NCBI RefSeq assembly: GCF_006094435.1 | Contig: NZ_CP034783.1 | Span: 2,445,001-2,509,000, forward strand | Origin: Pseudomonas sp. MPC6 | GTDB taxonomy: Bacteria; Pseudomonadota; Gammaproteobacteria; Pseudomonadales; Pseudomonadaceae | Length of the DNA stretch: 64,000 bases | Direction: 5' to 3' | Part shown: in pieces, positions 36,013-44,877 of the stretch | How the letters are laid out: each line of letters starts with the position of its first letter | How positions within the stretch are numbered: the stretch's first letter is position 1 | Translations under genes and position numbers: made by a program | Notes under the pieces: model-generated | Told to the model about the DNA's origin: nothing | The model's database searches: none | Seen by the model: the letters and a program-made list of their open reading frames with translations, nothing else

Positions 36013-37368
36013 CTAGTCCCGCACGAATCGCTGCACCATCACCCGTAACAAACGATCATCCTCTCCCGCTGCGCCAATCACCTGCAGCCCCACCGGCATG
36101 CTCTTCACCTGCCCCACCGGCAGGCTGATCGCAGGCAGCCCGGTGAGGTTCCAGGCACTGGTATGGCTGAGCAGCGCGGCACGCACATCGATGTCCTGCT
36201 CACCCACCCGGACCTCGCGCGCATCAATTGCTGTCGCGGTAATCGGCACGCTGGGCGAGACCAGGAAGTCATAGTGCTCGAACAGGCGCGCCATCGCCGC
36301 CTTGAGCCGTGCCTGGCTGGCCAGGGCGCGGATGTATTGCCAGCCCCTTACTTCACGCGACAATTCGAGGCGCTCGCGCACCTCCTGCTCGAACGTGTGC
36401 GGTGCATCCTGCATGCGCTCGGCATGCACATCGAAGGCCTCGGCGCGTTGCAATACCAGCAAGGTATCTTTCATTGCGGCCGCTAGCGGCTCCAGTTCGG
36501 CAGTATCCTGGAGCGCCTCGCCAAACAGCTGCTGCGCCGCCTGGTACACCTGCCGATCCAGCTCGGCGTCGACCGGGCCGAAGCTGCCGCTGGTGATCCA
36601 GCCGACCCGCAACGGTCGAGGGTTGGCCGCGGGTGCACAAACCCGCCCAGCCACCACCTCGAACAGCAGGCGCGCATCCTCGACGTGGTTGGCGATCGGG
36701 CCCACGTGGTCGAGGCTCGATGACAGCGGGAACACCCCCTGAAGCGGCACGCTGGCAAACGATGGCTTGAAGCCGACCACTGCGCACAACGCCGCCGGAA
36801 TACGGATCGACCCGCCGGTGTCGGTGCCCAGCGCCAGCGGCACCATGCCGCTGGCCACCGCAGCGGCGCTGCCGGCGCTGGAGCCGCCAGTGATGCAGCT
36901 GGCATCCCAGGGGTTACGTGCCGCGCCCTGCAGCGAGCGGTCGCCGGTCGGGCCGTAGGCGAATTCGTGGGTCAAGGTCTTGCCGACAATGACCGCGCCC
37001 GCCTCGCGCAGGCGCTGCACGCACAGCGCATCGCGGCTCGGCTTGAAGCCTGCGAAATGCGCCGAACCGTAGGTGGTGACGTAGTCGAAGGTGTCGATGT
37101 TGTCTTTGACCGCCACCGGGATGCCGTGCAGCGGGCCCAGGTCCAGGCCCTGGGCGAATAGATCGTCGGCCTTGCGCGCCTGGGCCAGCGCCACCGGTGC
37201 ATCGACCTGAACGAAGGCGTTCAAGATCGGATTCAGACGCTCGATGCTGTCCAGGGCTGCTTGAGTCAACTCGACACTCGTCAGGCTGCCCGCGCGCAGA
37301 CGTTCGGCCAGTGTGATGACCGATTGACCAAAAAAATATCCAACGTGAGGAGGCTTCGCCAGGCTCAT
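36013..37368 (-). CDS. Amidase (amidase-signature family)
   Basis: A 451-residue enzyme of the amidase-signature family with the full Ser-cisSer-Lys triad: Lys88 in PVAVKDN, Ser163 in ITGGSSAGSAAA and Ser187 in TDTGGSIRIP. It hydrolyses an amide to a carboxylic acid and ammonia in the cytoplasm. It lies 13 bases after the MFS gene on the same strand, so transporter and hydrolase form one unit, and the LacI-type regulator gene is divergent. The likely pathway is uptake of an amide and its hydrolysis. A GatA function is ruled out because no gatB or gatC gene is near. Confidence 0.85.
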   Translation of the reverse strand: MSLAKPPHVGYFFGQSVITLAERLRAGSLTSVELTQAALDSIERLNPILNAFVQVDAPVALAQARKADDLFAQGLDLGPLHGIPVAVKDNIDTFDYVTTYGSAHFAGFKPSRDALCVQRLREAGAVIVGKTLTHEFAYGPTGDRSLQGAARNPWDASCITGGSSAGSAAAVASGMVPLALGTDTGGSIRIPAALCAVVGFKPSFASVPLQGVFPLSSSLDHVGPIANHVEDARLLFEVVAGRVCAPAANPRPLRVGWITSGSFGPVDAELDRQVYQAAQQLFGEALQDTAELEPLAAAMKDTLLVLQRAEAFDVHAERMQDAPHTFEQEVRERLELSREVRGWQYIRALASQARLKAAMARLFEHYDFLVSPSVPITATAIDAREVRVGEQDIDVRAALLSHTSAWNLTGLPAISLPVGQVKSMPVGLQVIGAAGEDDRLLRVMVQRFVRD

Positions 37369-37381
37369 ACAAACAACTCCA

Positions 37382-38713
37382 TCAAACTGCTGCGGGTAAA
37401 GGGGAAGGGGTGACCTGCCGACTGCCGGGACGCACCATCAGCATTGCGCTCATGCCCAGTGCAGTGGCCACCGCCGCCGCCACGAACATCGACGAGTAGC
37501 CATAGCGCACGGTCAGGTAGCCGGTCAGCATTGGCGCGATAAACGAAGCGGTGTTGGCGATGAAATGGGTCATGCCGCTGTAGGCTCCGACCCGGTTGGA
37601 CGGCGCGGTGTCGATCACCACGGCCCAGTAGACCGAGTTGGGCAGCGCGTTGAGGGCGTTGGCCAGGGTCATCAGGGCAATCACGCCCCACACGGTCTGG
37701 GCCTGCGATACCAGGATGAAACAGAGCGTGGTCAACAGCAGGCAAGTCGCGGCCAGCCAGCTGCGTGCCACCTTCAGGTTGCCGGTGCGGCGCAACAGCA
37801 GGTCGGAGATCTTGCCGCCCAGTAGCACGGTGAAGCAGGCGCCGGTCCACGGAATCATGCCCATGTACCACAGCGACGACAGGTTGTAGTGGAACTCGTC
37901 CTGCAGGTATTTGGGGGTCCAGGTCAGCAGCAGGAACGTCACGTACACGAACGAGAAGTAACCGACCGCATTGAGTATCAGGTCCTTGTTCTTGAAGAAA
38001 TGCCATATCGGCGCAACGCTGGTGGTCGGGGTTGAAGCATTGGCTGCCGCGGCGCGTTCCCGTCGCAGGAAATCAAGCTCGGCCTTGGACACCCGCGGGT
38101 TCTCATCAGGGGTGTTGGTAAAGCGCGTCATGAAGAAAATCAGCAGCGCCAGGCTGACCACGCCCAGCACCACGAACATGCTGCGCCAGCCGCCAGTCAG
38201 GGTTTGCAGACCTACTGCTACCGGGGCGGTGAGCAGCGCGCCCAGTGGTGTGCTGAGCAGTCCAACCGAGACCACGAAGCCGCGTTCCTTGGGCGTGGCC
38301 CAGTTGGCCACGCTTTTGTTGATTACCGAGTAGGCCGGGCCTTCGGCAAAGCCGAACAGCACACGGATAGTGGCGAAACCGGCCATGGCCGAGCCTCCCA
38401 TGAATGCCAGCCCGAGGTCACCGGCAAACGCGGTGGCGATCTCGAAAATCGACCAGGTGGCACCCGCAATCAGCCAGATGCGCTTGGCGCCAAAGCGGTC
38501 GGCCAGGATGCCGCCGATCAACGCCCCGAGGATGTAGCCGTAGCCGAAGTAACCCAGGACTTTGCCCCAGTCGGCCTTGTCGAAACCGTACTCCGGAAGA
38601 ATGCTCGCCGAGGCATAGGCAATCGCGCCGCGGTCAATGTAGTTGAGCAGTGCCATCAGCATGATCAGGAAGAAAATCTGGTAGCGGAAAGACGGAATAG
38701 CTGCGCTCTTCAT
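37382..38713 (-). CDS. MFS transporter (anion:cation symporter type)
   Basis: A 443-residue protein with about twelve membrane helices. The segment YGYILGALIGGILADRFGAKR is the conserved loop between helices 2 and 3 of the major facilitator family, and NYIDRGAIAYA in helix 1 fits the ACS subfamily, which imports organic acids. The ATG at 38713 (MKSAAIPSFRYQ) is preferred; a longer in-frame start would add 31 polar residues and overlap the regulator's operator. It is the first gene of the unit with the amidase. Confidence 0.85.
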   Translation of the reverse strand: MKSAAIPSFRYQIFFLIMLMALLNYIDRGAIAYASASILPEYGFDKADWGKVLGYFGYGYILGALIGGILADRFGAKRIWLIAGATWSIFEIATAFAGDLGLAFMGGSAMAGFATIRVLFGFAEGPAYSVINKSVANWATPKERGFVVSVGLLSTPLGALLTAPVAVGLQTLTGGWRSMFVVLGVVSLALLIFFMTRFTNTPDENPRVSKAELDFLRRERAAAANASTPTTSVAPIWHFFKNKDLILNAVGYFSFVYVTFLLLTWTPKYLQDEFHYNLSSLWYMGMIPWTGACFTVLLGGKISDLLLRRTGNLKVARSWLAATCLLLTTLCFILVSQAQTVWGVIALMTLANALNALPNSVYWAVVIDTAPSNRVGAYSGMTHFIANTASFIAPMLTGYLTVRYGYSSMFVAAAVATALGMSAMLMVRPGSRQVTPSPLPAAV

Positions 38714-38785
38714 AGGGATCTGACTCTTCAAAATGATGGCAGAAGTCAAAAAGTCGGCCGCGTCCGGCGTATTTTTATTGTGTTG

Positions 38786-38799
38786 CCCAAACGTTTGGG
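38786..38799. promoter_or_regulatory. LacI-family operator (CCCAAACGTTTGGG)
   Basis: A perfect 14-base palindrome with the central CG typical of LacI-family sites, located between the divergent MFS and LacI-type genes, 73 bases before the MFS start. A second, partial copy (CAATCGTTTGGG) lies at 38833-38844. Two sites would allow one repressor to control both directions. Confidence 0.8.
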
Positions 38800-38924
38800 T
38801 AGGCAAAATGTAGAGACGGAGAAAGTTTTAGTCAATCGTTTGGGTAAAGGTTTTTTTTCCGGGAAGAGGTCCCGGTTGAGGTAGAATCCCGCGCTGAATA
38901 ATGCACGGTGGAAGACGCTCAAAC

Positions 38925-39980
38925 ATGCCGAATCAATCTCGCCCCGCCACCCTGAAGTCCATGGCGACTGCACTCGGGGTGCATGTCTCCACGGTATCCC
39001 GGGTGCTCAATGGCGACCCGGCCGGGGTTGAGCGAGCGGCGTCGGCCGAGGTGGTGGCGCGTATCCGCGCGTTGGCCAAGGAGCTGGACTATCGGCCGAA
39101 CACCCAGGCATCCAACTTGAAACTGCGTAAAAGTCAGGAAATCTGCGTGCTCATGCCACGCCTCACCGACCTGGTGATGGCGACCATTTATGACAGCATC
39201 GACAGTGCGGCCGAGGAGGCCGGCTACCTCACTTTCGTCTCCAATACCGACGACCTGCAGCCGCGCCAACTGGCCCGTGCCGAGCATGCCTTGCGCCGCT
39301 CAGTGGCCGGGTTGATCGTGGGTGACTCGCACGTGGGTGAAAACCAGCCCCTACTCGATCTGCTTACACGCAAGCACATTCCCTACGTGCTGGTCAGCCG
39401 GCAGATTGCGGGCCACCTCGCGGCGGCCAGCGACGACGAATTGGGCGGCTGGTTGGCGGCCGAACATTTGTATCTGCTGGGCTGCCGCGAGGTGGCGATC
39501 CTGGCTGGCGAACGGCATGCGTCCACCGGCGCTGATCGTACCCGCGGGTTCATCCGCTATTACCGTGAGCAAGGTGTCACCCTGCGCCCGGAGTGGATTC
39601 TCAATGGTCCTTTTGACAGCCACACCGGGCACCGACAAGGCGAGTATCTGTTGGGGCTCGACCCGCGCCCGCAGGCTTTTTTTGCGGTCAACGACTTCCT
39701 TGCCATCGGCCTGATGGGAGCCGCGCGCGACAAAGGGTTGCAGCCGGGCAAGGACATTGCCGTGGTCGGCTTCAACGACATCCCGCTGGCCAATGAACTG
39801 ATCGTTCCACTGACCAGCGTGCGCCTGCAGATGGCACAGATGGGGCGGCATGCGGTGGAGTTGCTGCTCAAGCGCATCAAGGGCGAGGCCGCAGAGTCGA
39901 TCATCCTTGCGCCGCAGTTGCAGGTGCGGGCGAGTTCCTCGTTGTTGCGCGAAAACCCAAGTGCTGGCCCGACAGGATGA
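38925..39980 (+). CDS. LacI-family transcriptional regulator
   Basis: A 351-residue repressor. The N-terminal helix-turn-helix and hinge are clear (TLKSMATALGVHVSTVSRVLNG near residue 9, hinge region ELDYRPNTQASNLK). A periplasmic-binding-protein-like sensor domain follows, with FFAVNDFLAIGLMGAARDKG and DIAVVGFNDIPLAN near the C-terminus. It is divergent from the MFS-amidase unit, and the shared gap holds a perfect LacI-type palindrome. It should repress that unit until an inducer related to the imported compound binds. The ATG at 38925 is chosen for its spacing after GGAAGA; another ATG lies 24 bases upstream. Confidence 0.88.
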   Translation: MPNQSRPATLKSMATALGVHVSTVSRVLNGDPAGVERAASAEVVARIRALAKELDYRPNTQASNLKLRKSQEICVLMPRLTDLVMATIYDSIDSAAEEAGYLTFVSNTDDLQPRQLARAEHALRRSVAGLIVGDSHVGENQPLLDLLTRKHIPYVLVSRQIAGHLAAASDDELGGWLAAEHLYLLGCREVAILAGERHASTGADRTRGFIRYYREQGVTLRPEWILNGPFDSHTGHRQGEYLLGLDPRPQAFFAVNDFLAIGLMGAARDKGLQPGKDIAVVGFNDIPLANELIVPLTSVRLQMAQMGRHAVELLLKRIKGEAAESIILAPQLQVRASSSLLRENPSAGPTG

Positions 39981-40133
39981 GCAAAGCGGCCCCGTCCATG
40001 CTGTCGGTAAGCGCCGTCAAACGTTCAAGGGACGTGGGTGCCGGCATTTCCGGTAACGGGTGGCTGGGCCAAACCCAGTCGTGCTCCCGAACATCCTCGC
40101 TATTGAGCGCCCCGACCTTTTCAAACAGAGGAC

Positions 40134-40540
40134 ATGATGATCTGTTACGACCTGGAGTTTCCTGAGCGGGTACGGCTACCGGCATTGGCGGGTGCGGAGC
40201 TGCTCTGCGCTCCGGTCAATTGGCCCGATGGCCCGATGGCCCACGACCGGAAACCGAGCGCCCAGCTGAAGTCATACGCGTTCAGGCGAATGCGGCGGTC
40301 AACCGCATGTTCATCGCCGCGTGTGATCGCCACGGCCACGAGCGCGGGGTCGACTGGGTTCAGGGATCGGTCATCGTCGACGCCGACGGTTATCCTCTGG
40401 CAGGGCCGACGGAGCTGGCAGGCGAGCAGATTTTGCTGGCGACGATGAACCTCGCCCAAGCGCGTAACAAGCGCATCGGTGACCGGAACGACGTGCATTG
40501 CGATCGTCGTCCTCAACTCTATGGCAACCCACTTCAGTAA
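40134..40540 (+). pseudogene. Broken nitrilase-family (carbon-nitrogen hydrolase) gene
   Basis: The first part encodes MMICYDLEFPERVRLPALAG, which contains the nitrilase catalytic Cys in ICYD, but about 100 N-terminal residues with the catalytic Glu and Lys are missing. The frame is then lost, and the C-terminal part continues in another frame with PAEVIRVQANAAVNRMFIAA and GSVIVDADGYPLAG. The break coincides with a tandem repeat of CCCGATGG (40224-40231 and 40232-40239). Removing one copy restores a continuous nitrilase-like protein (VNWPDGPRPETERP). The gene is therefore dead by truncation and by an 8-base duplication. The gap 39981-40133 before it holds no recognisable N-terminal part. Confidence 0.8.
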
Positions 40541-40701
40541 CAGGCAATAGGGGTTACGCACTGGTCGCGATGACATTGAACCTGTTCGCTGTTCGCCGCG
40601 ATACCGATGCACCGCTGCCATTTGTTGAACCCTGAGTGCTTATGATCGAACCGCCTCGAATGGCTGGAGGCCGTCATTCCGGTTTCCGCCTGGAGCAGGG
40701 C

Positions 40702-41799
40702 TTACTTCGCTGCCGTGGTTGCGCTGCTCACCTCTCTATAGATTGCCTGCAGATTTTCTGTGCGTTCCCGCGTATTGGGGTGGCGCATCACCGGCGATTT
40801 AACGATGTCGTGCATACTTTCAGCCAGCGCCTCTCCATCGTTGCTTGGGGGCTTGGCGGGCGCCGAGGGTTCCATCTTGGGCAAGTCCGCCTCAAAGGCA
40901 TTGATCGAGGCGGCCAGGTCCTTATTGTTGGGGTAGACATGGCTGAGCATCCTCACTGCACAGGAATCGGCCTGCAGCTCCTGGTCCACGTGGTGCTTGG
41001 TGAACTGTCCTTTTTCCAGCTTGACGCGGTCGACGACGATGGCCGGGTTGCTCTTGGCAGCTTCCAGGGTGTCGATTAGCTCCTTCTTCACTGAAAATGA
41101 GTCCACGACCAGGCTCTGCATTTCCTTGGTTTCGTGGCGCTGCAGTACGTGGGACACCTCGTGGGCCAGGGCGAAGTAGGCCTTGGGCTGGCGTTCGGGA
41201 CTGTCGAGCAGCCCTTGATCGATGTACAAGTAGCCACCCGGCAGGGCGAGGGCGTTCCGGTTGGAGGTCTTGAGGATGAAGAGCTTGAACCTGTAGTCGT
41301 AGGGTTCGTCGACGCTGGCGAGGATCTCGCGCAACATCTTATCCGCCGTGGGGTAGTACTTGCGCCCCAGTTTACTCTCGCGCGACAGGACGTCCGTGCG
41401 CGCGTTGTGCTGGCGTTCGGCGTAGAGCTCCTCGGCCGTCATCGGCATCCAGTTGAGTTGCTTGGCGGCCAGTCTGGTCGAGTCGGAAAGCTTGTCGGTG
41501 CCGGGCTGGGCAGGCGTCTTGCCCAGCAGGTGACCGAGCTGGCCTGGCAGGTCCTTTATACTTTCCTTCATGCTGAACACCGCCAACGAGGCAAAGTTGT
41601 CGGTCAGCTGGTAGGGCTGGACCAGCTCCGGGCAGTTTTTGTCGAGCACCACCAATGCCCTGGGGGAGAGGGTGGTGATCTGTTTGACTTTTACATCACT
41701 CTTCGCGGAATCGAACGGGTTGGACAGTTGTGATGCACTGCAGGCGGCCAACAGGGCGGCGAGTGCCGGTGCCCAGAGCGTTGCGTTGCACAGTTTCAT
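40702..41799 (-). CDS. M48-family metalloprotease lipoprotein
   Basis: A 365-residue exported protein. The N-terminal signal ends in a lipobox (LLAAC, Cys20), so it should be a lipoprotein at the periplasmic face of a membrane. The zinc site HEVSH is at 213-217 and the third ligand is likely Glu274 in DQELQADSCAVRML, as in M48 enzymes such as LoiP and BepA. It would cut or monitor misfolded envelope proteins. It is the last gene of a three-gene minus-strand unit with a small periplasmic protein and a CHASE2 membrane protein, 28 bases from the former. Confidence 0.85.
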   Translation of the reverse strand: MKLCNATLWAPALAALLAACSASQLSNPFDSAKSDVKVKQITTLSPRALVVLDKNCPELVQPYQLTDNFASLAVFSMKESIKDLPGQLGHLLGKTPAQPGTDKLSDSTRLAAKQLNWMPMTAEELYAERQHNARTDVLSRESKLGRKYYPTADKMLREILASVDEPYDYRFKLFILKTSNRNALALPGGYLYIDQGLLDSPERQPKAYFALAHEVSHVLQRHETKEMQSLVVDSFSVKKELIDTLEAAKSNPAIVVDRVKLEKGQFTKHHVDQELQADSCAVRMLSHVYPNNKDLAASINAFEADLPKMEPSAPAKPPSNDGEALAESMHDIVKSPVMRHPNTRERTENLQAIYREVSSATTAAK

Positions 41800-41827
41800 G
41801 AGACCTTCCGGAACAGGCCCGAGCCTG

Positions 41828-42277
41828 TCATTTTAGTTGTTGCTGGAGTTGGTTGATGCGCAAGTCCCGGGCGCCGTAATATCCCTCCTCATCGAACGTC
41901 GCTGCTTCGTAGATCAACCGCTGGGTGGCGTCCGGGACGTCTTTGCGCAGCTGTTCCAGACGCTTGCGCACCGCTGGGTCTTTCTGGGCCTCGGCGAGGT
42001 TGGCCTGAGCCTGCTGGGGATTGAACGGGCGATCTTCCTCCAGCTTGCGCCCGCCGACTTTGTGAGTGTTGGCCACGCTGTCCAGCACCGAGACCAGCGA
42101 ACCACATTCGACGGGTTTCGATACATCACTCGAGAACGCCGCTACCACCCGGTCCCAGGCGCTGCTCCTGGACTTCAGGTTGAGCGCTTGCAGTCCCTTG
42201 CACTGCTCGCCCATGGCACTGGTGCCAAAGAGCAGAAGCAGGGCCATCACAGGCAGGTTCAAGGTTGTTTTTCTCAT
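41828..42277 (-). CDS. Small periplasmic protein of unknown function (149 aa)
   Basis: A 149-residue protein with a Sec signal peptide (MRKTTLNLP, hydrophobic core, cleavage near TSAMG-EQ). The mature part is helical and charged, with two cysteines (C26 and C58 by position in the chain) that could form a disulfide. A stretch rich in Gln, Glu and Lys (FNPQQAQANLAEAQKDP) may form a helical hairpin. It lies 12 bases after the CHASE2 gene. I recognise no family. The constant neighbours suggest it works with the CHASE2 protein and the M48 lipoprotein in the envelope. Confidence 0.7.
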   Translation of the reverse strand: MRKTTLNLPVMALLLLFGTSAMGEQCKGLQALNLKSRSSAWDRVVAAFSSDVSKPVECGSLVSVLDSVANTHKVGGRKLEEDRPFNPQQAQANLAEAQKDPAVRKRLEQLRKDVPDATQRLIYEAATFDEEGYYGARDLRINQLQQQLK

Positions 42278-42289
42278 CGTTTGGCTCCA

Positions 42290-43873
42290 CTAGTAATGGG
42301 TGACGATCAGGAGCAGGGCATAACCCAGCAGGGTGAAAAAAGTCACGCGCCGCACCAGCAGCGCGAGTGCCACCCAGAATTCACGCACTTTGAATTGCTG
42401 TGCAATTTCACCGACGATGAAATACGAGCATCGCTGGTAGAGCGTGCGTCTGGGCTCCGGGTGTTTGCGCAGTTCCGTGGCAACTATTTCCTGGAATCGG
42501 TCCGAACCCTCTTTATGCGCCTTGTCCAGCCATCGGACCAATCCCTGGCGCTGGCGGTGTCCTTCTTCCACGGCCTCGTGCACCGCGCCGACAAAAAAGC
42601 TCTCGATCAACATCCCGAGGGCGATGGGGATGGGCGAGAGCCAGTAGTCGCTGGTGCTCAACAGATAAAGCGAAACGAAAGTGGTCACCAGGACCAGCCC
42701 GATCAGGGCACCGCCGAGGACGAATACAAAAAATGGAGAGATCTGGCGTTTCCAGGGCCTGTGGCTGAATCGCATGGCGAAATAGCGCCGCCAGCAGAAG
42801 CTGATGAACCCACCGAAGAGCAGGCCAATGCCAACCTCCCCAGCGAAACCGAGCAGATGACTAAACTCGTTCGCTGGATGCACAAGGGACATGTAGGCCG
42901 CCGCATGTACCTCGACACCGTACATAATGCCCAGAGGGGTCAGGTAGGTATCATCGTCGCCATAACTGCCACCGAAGAACACCACCGGTAGCTCCCACGG
43001 GCGCTGAAACCCTGGCCACTCGGAAAGCAGATCGCGCTGTGACGGCAGAACCAGGGCCGATACGGGACGTAACCCCGTGATGTATTGCCTGGGGTTGATC
43101 AGAAACTCCTTGGGCTTGTTTTTTGTCGGCAGGTCCAGGCAATTGCCGTCTTGTCTGCTCGAGTACGCCAAGACGGCCTTTGCCGCCAGCTTTTCCTTAT
43201 CGCATTCGATTTTAATGACCAGGCCATAACGGAAAGGCAAGCTCGGCTCTCCAAAGTCGATATTCGCCGCTTTCATCCGCTCCTTCCAATTGTTGATGAC
43301 TTTTGTTGCCTCCTCGTCCTTCAGCTTGAGTGGTTCCATCAGCACCGTCCTGGTAGTGCGTGGACTATTTTCCAGCAGCTGATTGAGCGGCTCCTGACAA
43401 CCCGCGCGGCTCAGGGTGGAGCGTGCCTCTTCCTTTTTCGCCGGGGGCGACAAGTCCAGATCGATGACCACCAGCTTGGGCGGTATAGGGAGTTCGTAGA
43501 GAAACTTGAGGTCGGCCCACAGTTGGCAGCGATCCAGCGGAGAGCGTTCGTGGTAGTAGCCTTCATAGCTCCGTTGGTCTATAACGACCACTGCAACTTC
43601 AGGGTGGGTTGCATTGGCCGAGACGTCCATCGCGCTGAGGTTGCCAAGGCCGATAAAGGCATAGCTGTCGATGGCATCGAGCACATGAAAGTGAAGATGG
43701 CCAATGGTCACGAGTGAGGCGACAACCAGGGCACCGGGCAGATGGTGCGGCAGATGGTGCGGCAGATGGTGCGGCAGGTGTGCAATCCCACGACCTATCG
43801 CCCGCAATACATCCGCTCCCCAACGGACAGGCCGCCATCGCCTTGAACCGGTTTTTTGAAATGCCTCTGGCAT
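42290..43873 (-). CDS. CHASE2-domain membrane protein without an output domain
   Basis: A 527-residue protein. After a short basic cytosolic tail and an LPHH repeat comes one membrane helix, and then a large periplasmic CHASE2-type sensor: VAVVVIDQRSYEGYYHERSPLDR near residue 92, KLVVIDLDLSPPAK near residue 132, and VVFFGGSYGDDDTYLTPLGIMYGVEVHAAAYMS near residue 300. Several helices follow in the C-terminal third. Usual CHASE2 proteins end in a kinase, cyclase or adenylate cyclase; here there is none. The signal may instead be relayed to its two operon partners. It begins the three-gene unit on the minus strand. Confidence 0.78.
   Translation of the reverse strand: MPEAFQKTGSRRWRPVRWGADVLRAIGRGIAHLPHHLPHHLPHHLPGALVVASLVTIGHLHFHVLDAIDSYAFIGLGNLSAMDVSANATHPEVAVVVIDQRSYEGYYHERSPLDRCQLWADLKFLYELPIPPKLVVIDLDLSPPAKKEEARSTLSRAGCQEPLNQLLENSPRTTRTVLMEPLKLKDEEATKVINNWKERMKAANIDFGEPSLPFRYGLVIKIECDKEKLAAKAVLAYSSRQDGNCLDLPTKNKPKEFLINPRQYITGLRPVSALVLPSQRDLLSEWPGFQRPWELPVVFFGGSYGDDDTYLTPLGIMYGVEVHAAAYMSLVHPANEFSHLLGFAGEVGIGLLFGGFISFCWRRYFAMRFSHRPWKRQISPFFVFVLGGALIGLVLVTTFVSLYLLSTSDYWLSPIPIALGMLIESFFVGAVHEAVEEGHRQRQGLVRWLDKAHKEGSDRFQEIVATELRKHPEPRRTLYQRCSYFIVGEIAQQFKVREFWVALALLVRRVTFFTLLGYALLLIVTHY
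43737..43772. repeat. Three perfect tandem copies of a 12-base unit in the CHASE2 gene
   Basis: The unit GGCAGATGGTGC occurs three times without a mismatch and a partial fourth copy follows. On the coding strand it gives the repeated peptide LPHH near residue 33, just before the first membrane helix. As the unit is a multiple of three, changes in copy number keep the frame. Confidence 0.85.
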
Positions 43874-44211
43874 TTCGTGCGCTCCGTGACCAGAAAACCC
43901 TGAGGGCAGGCCGCTGCCGTCTGAGCGTCACTGCTTGGGCCAGAGGCGGGCACCCGGCAAGGTTTGGTGTCCAGAGAAGGCGAGACGCTATCCATGAAAT
44001 CTAGCAGCTATCACGTGCTTCGCGTGCTCGGTGGCTGCAAATACGCGCCGACTTTGCGTCGGAAGAAAATTGACAATAGCACTTTAAAGTATAAGGATAT
44101 TCCTAAAGGATATTACGGCGCGATCAATCGCTTTCCATCTACGCCCCTCACGGGGCATAAGTAGTTGGCTGACGCCGTGAATTAGCCAAAAAAAAAAGGA
44201 GCCCAGAACCG
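43874..44211. promoter_or_regulatory. Divergent gap between the CHASE2 gene and tsdB with candidate control elements
   Basis: No gene is supported in these 338 bases. A -35-like TTGACA at 44070-44075 is followed by an AT-rich stretch with the direct repeat GGATATT at 44095-44101 and 44108-44114, which is 13 bases apart. A small hairpin GCCCC-tcac-GGGGC lies at 44143-44156. These probably belong to tsdB control, but no consensus can be matched with confidence. Confidence 0.35.
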
Positions 44212-44877
44212 ATGAATCTTGCAACGAGATTCGGCCTCAAGACCAGCATCAGCGCCTGCGTGTTCATGCTGGCGACCGCAGCAAACGCCGAGCCCCAAGG
44301 GCAGAAAATCTACACCCAGGGGGGCGCGTCCCCTGCAGCCATGGCTTGCGGCACCTGTCATGGCGCCAATGGGATGGGCACCGATAGCGCAGGGTTTCCC
44401 CGTCTGGCAGGGTTGCCGCAGGGTTATCTGGTCAAGCAGCTTGAGGATTTTCGCTCGGGCAAGCGGGCCAACGCCGTGATGCAACCCATCGCATTGGCAC
44501 TTGAGGAGGCCGAAAGCAAGGCGGTAGCCAGCTATCTGAGTGCACTGGATATCGCTGCGCGCAGTGTTGCTCCGGACCCCGCGGGAGGTCCTGGCAGCGC
44601 TGCTGAAAAACTGGTCAAACAAGGAGACTGGAGTCGTAACATTCCAGCCTGTGTGGCGTGTCACGGAGTGGGTAACCGCGGCGTGGGAGAAAGTTTTCCT
44701 CCGCTCGTTGGCCAGTCCGGCGCCTACATTGCAACCCAGTTGAATGCCTGGCGCAGCGGTACGCGCAAGAATGATCCAAATGACTTGATGAGTCATATCG
44801 CGCGCTCGCTGAGCGACACTGAAATTAAAGACTTGTCAGCCTATTTCGCCAGCCTGAGCGGGGAGGCTAAACAATGA
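44212..44877 (+). CDS. tsdB: Di-heme c4-type cytochrome, TsdB-like electron acceptor
   Basis: A 221-residue exported protein with a Sec signal (cleavage near AANA-EP) and two cytochrome c domains, each with a heme site: CGTCH at 46-50 and CVACH at 147-151. This is the cytochrome c4 layout. It overlaps the start of the TsdA-like gene by four bases, and tsdBA is a known arrangement in Pseudomonas relatives such as P. stutzeri, where TsdB takes electrons from TsdA. A strong site AAAGGAG stands before the ATG. It would carry electrons from thiosulfate towards a terminal oxidase. Confidence 0.84.
   Translation: MNLATRFGLKTSISACVFMLATAANAEPQGQKIYTQGGASPAAMACGTCHGANGMGTDSAGFPRLAGLPQGYLVKQLEDFRSGKRANAVMQPIALALEEAESKAVASYLSALDIAARSVAPDPAGGPGSAAEKLVKQGDWSRNIPACVACHGVGNRGVGESFPPLVGQSGAYIATQLNAWRSGTRKNDPNDLMSHIARSLSDTEIKDLSAYFASLSGEAKQ

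Noticed and set aside
36013..37368. Glutamyl-tRNA amidotransferase subunit A as the identity of the amidase
   Set aside because: No gatB or gatC gene is near, and the gene is linked to a transporter and a LacI-type regulator.
43737..43772. Short tandem repeats considered as a possible CRISPR array
   Set aside because: The 12-base units are directly adjacent with no spacers and lie in a coding frame, and no cas genes are present.
44070..44096. TTGACA followed by TATAAG as a standard sigma-70 promoter of tsdB
   Set aside because: The spacing is 14 bases rather than about 17, so I list it only as a candidate control region.
43964..44164. A 66-codon plus-strand frame upstream of tsdB
   Set aside because: It has no proper ribosome site and a composition unlike the neighbours, and it runs through the likely promoter region.
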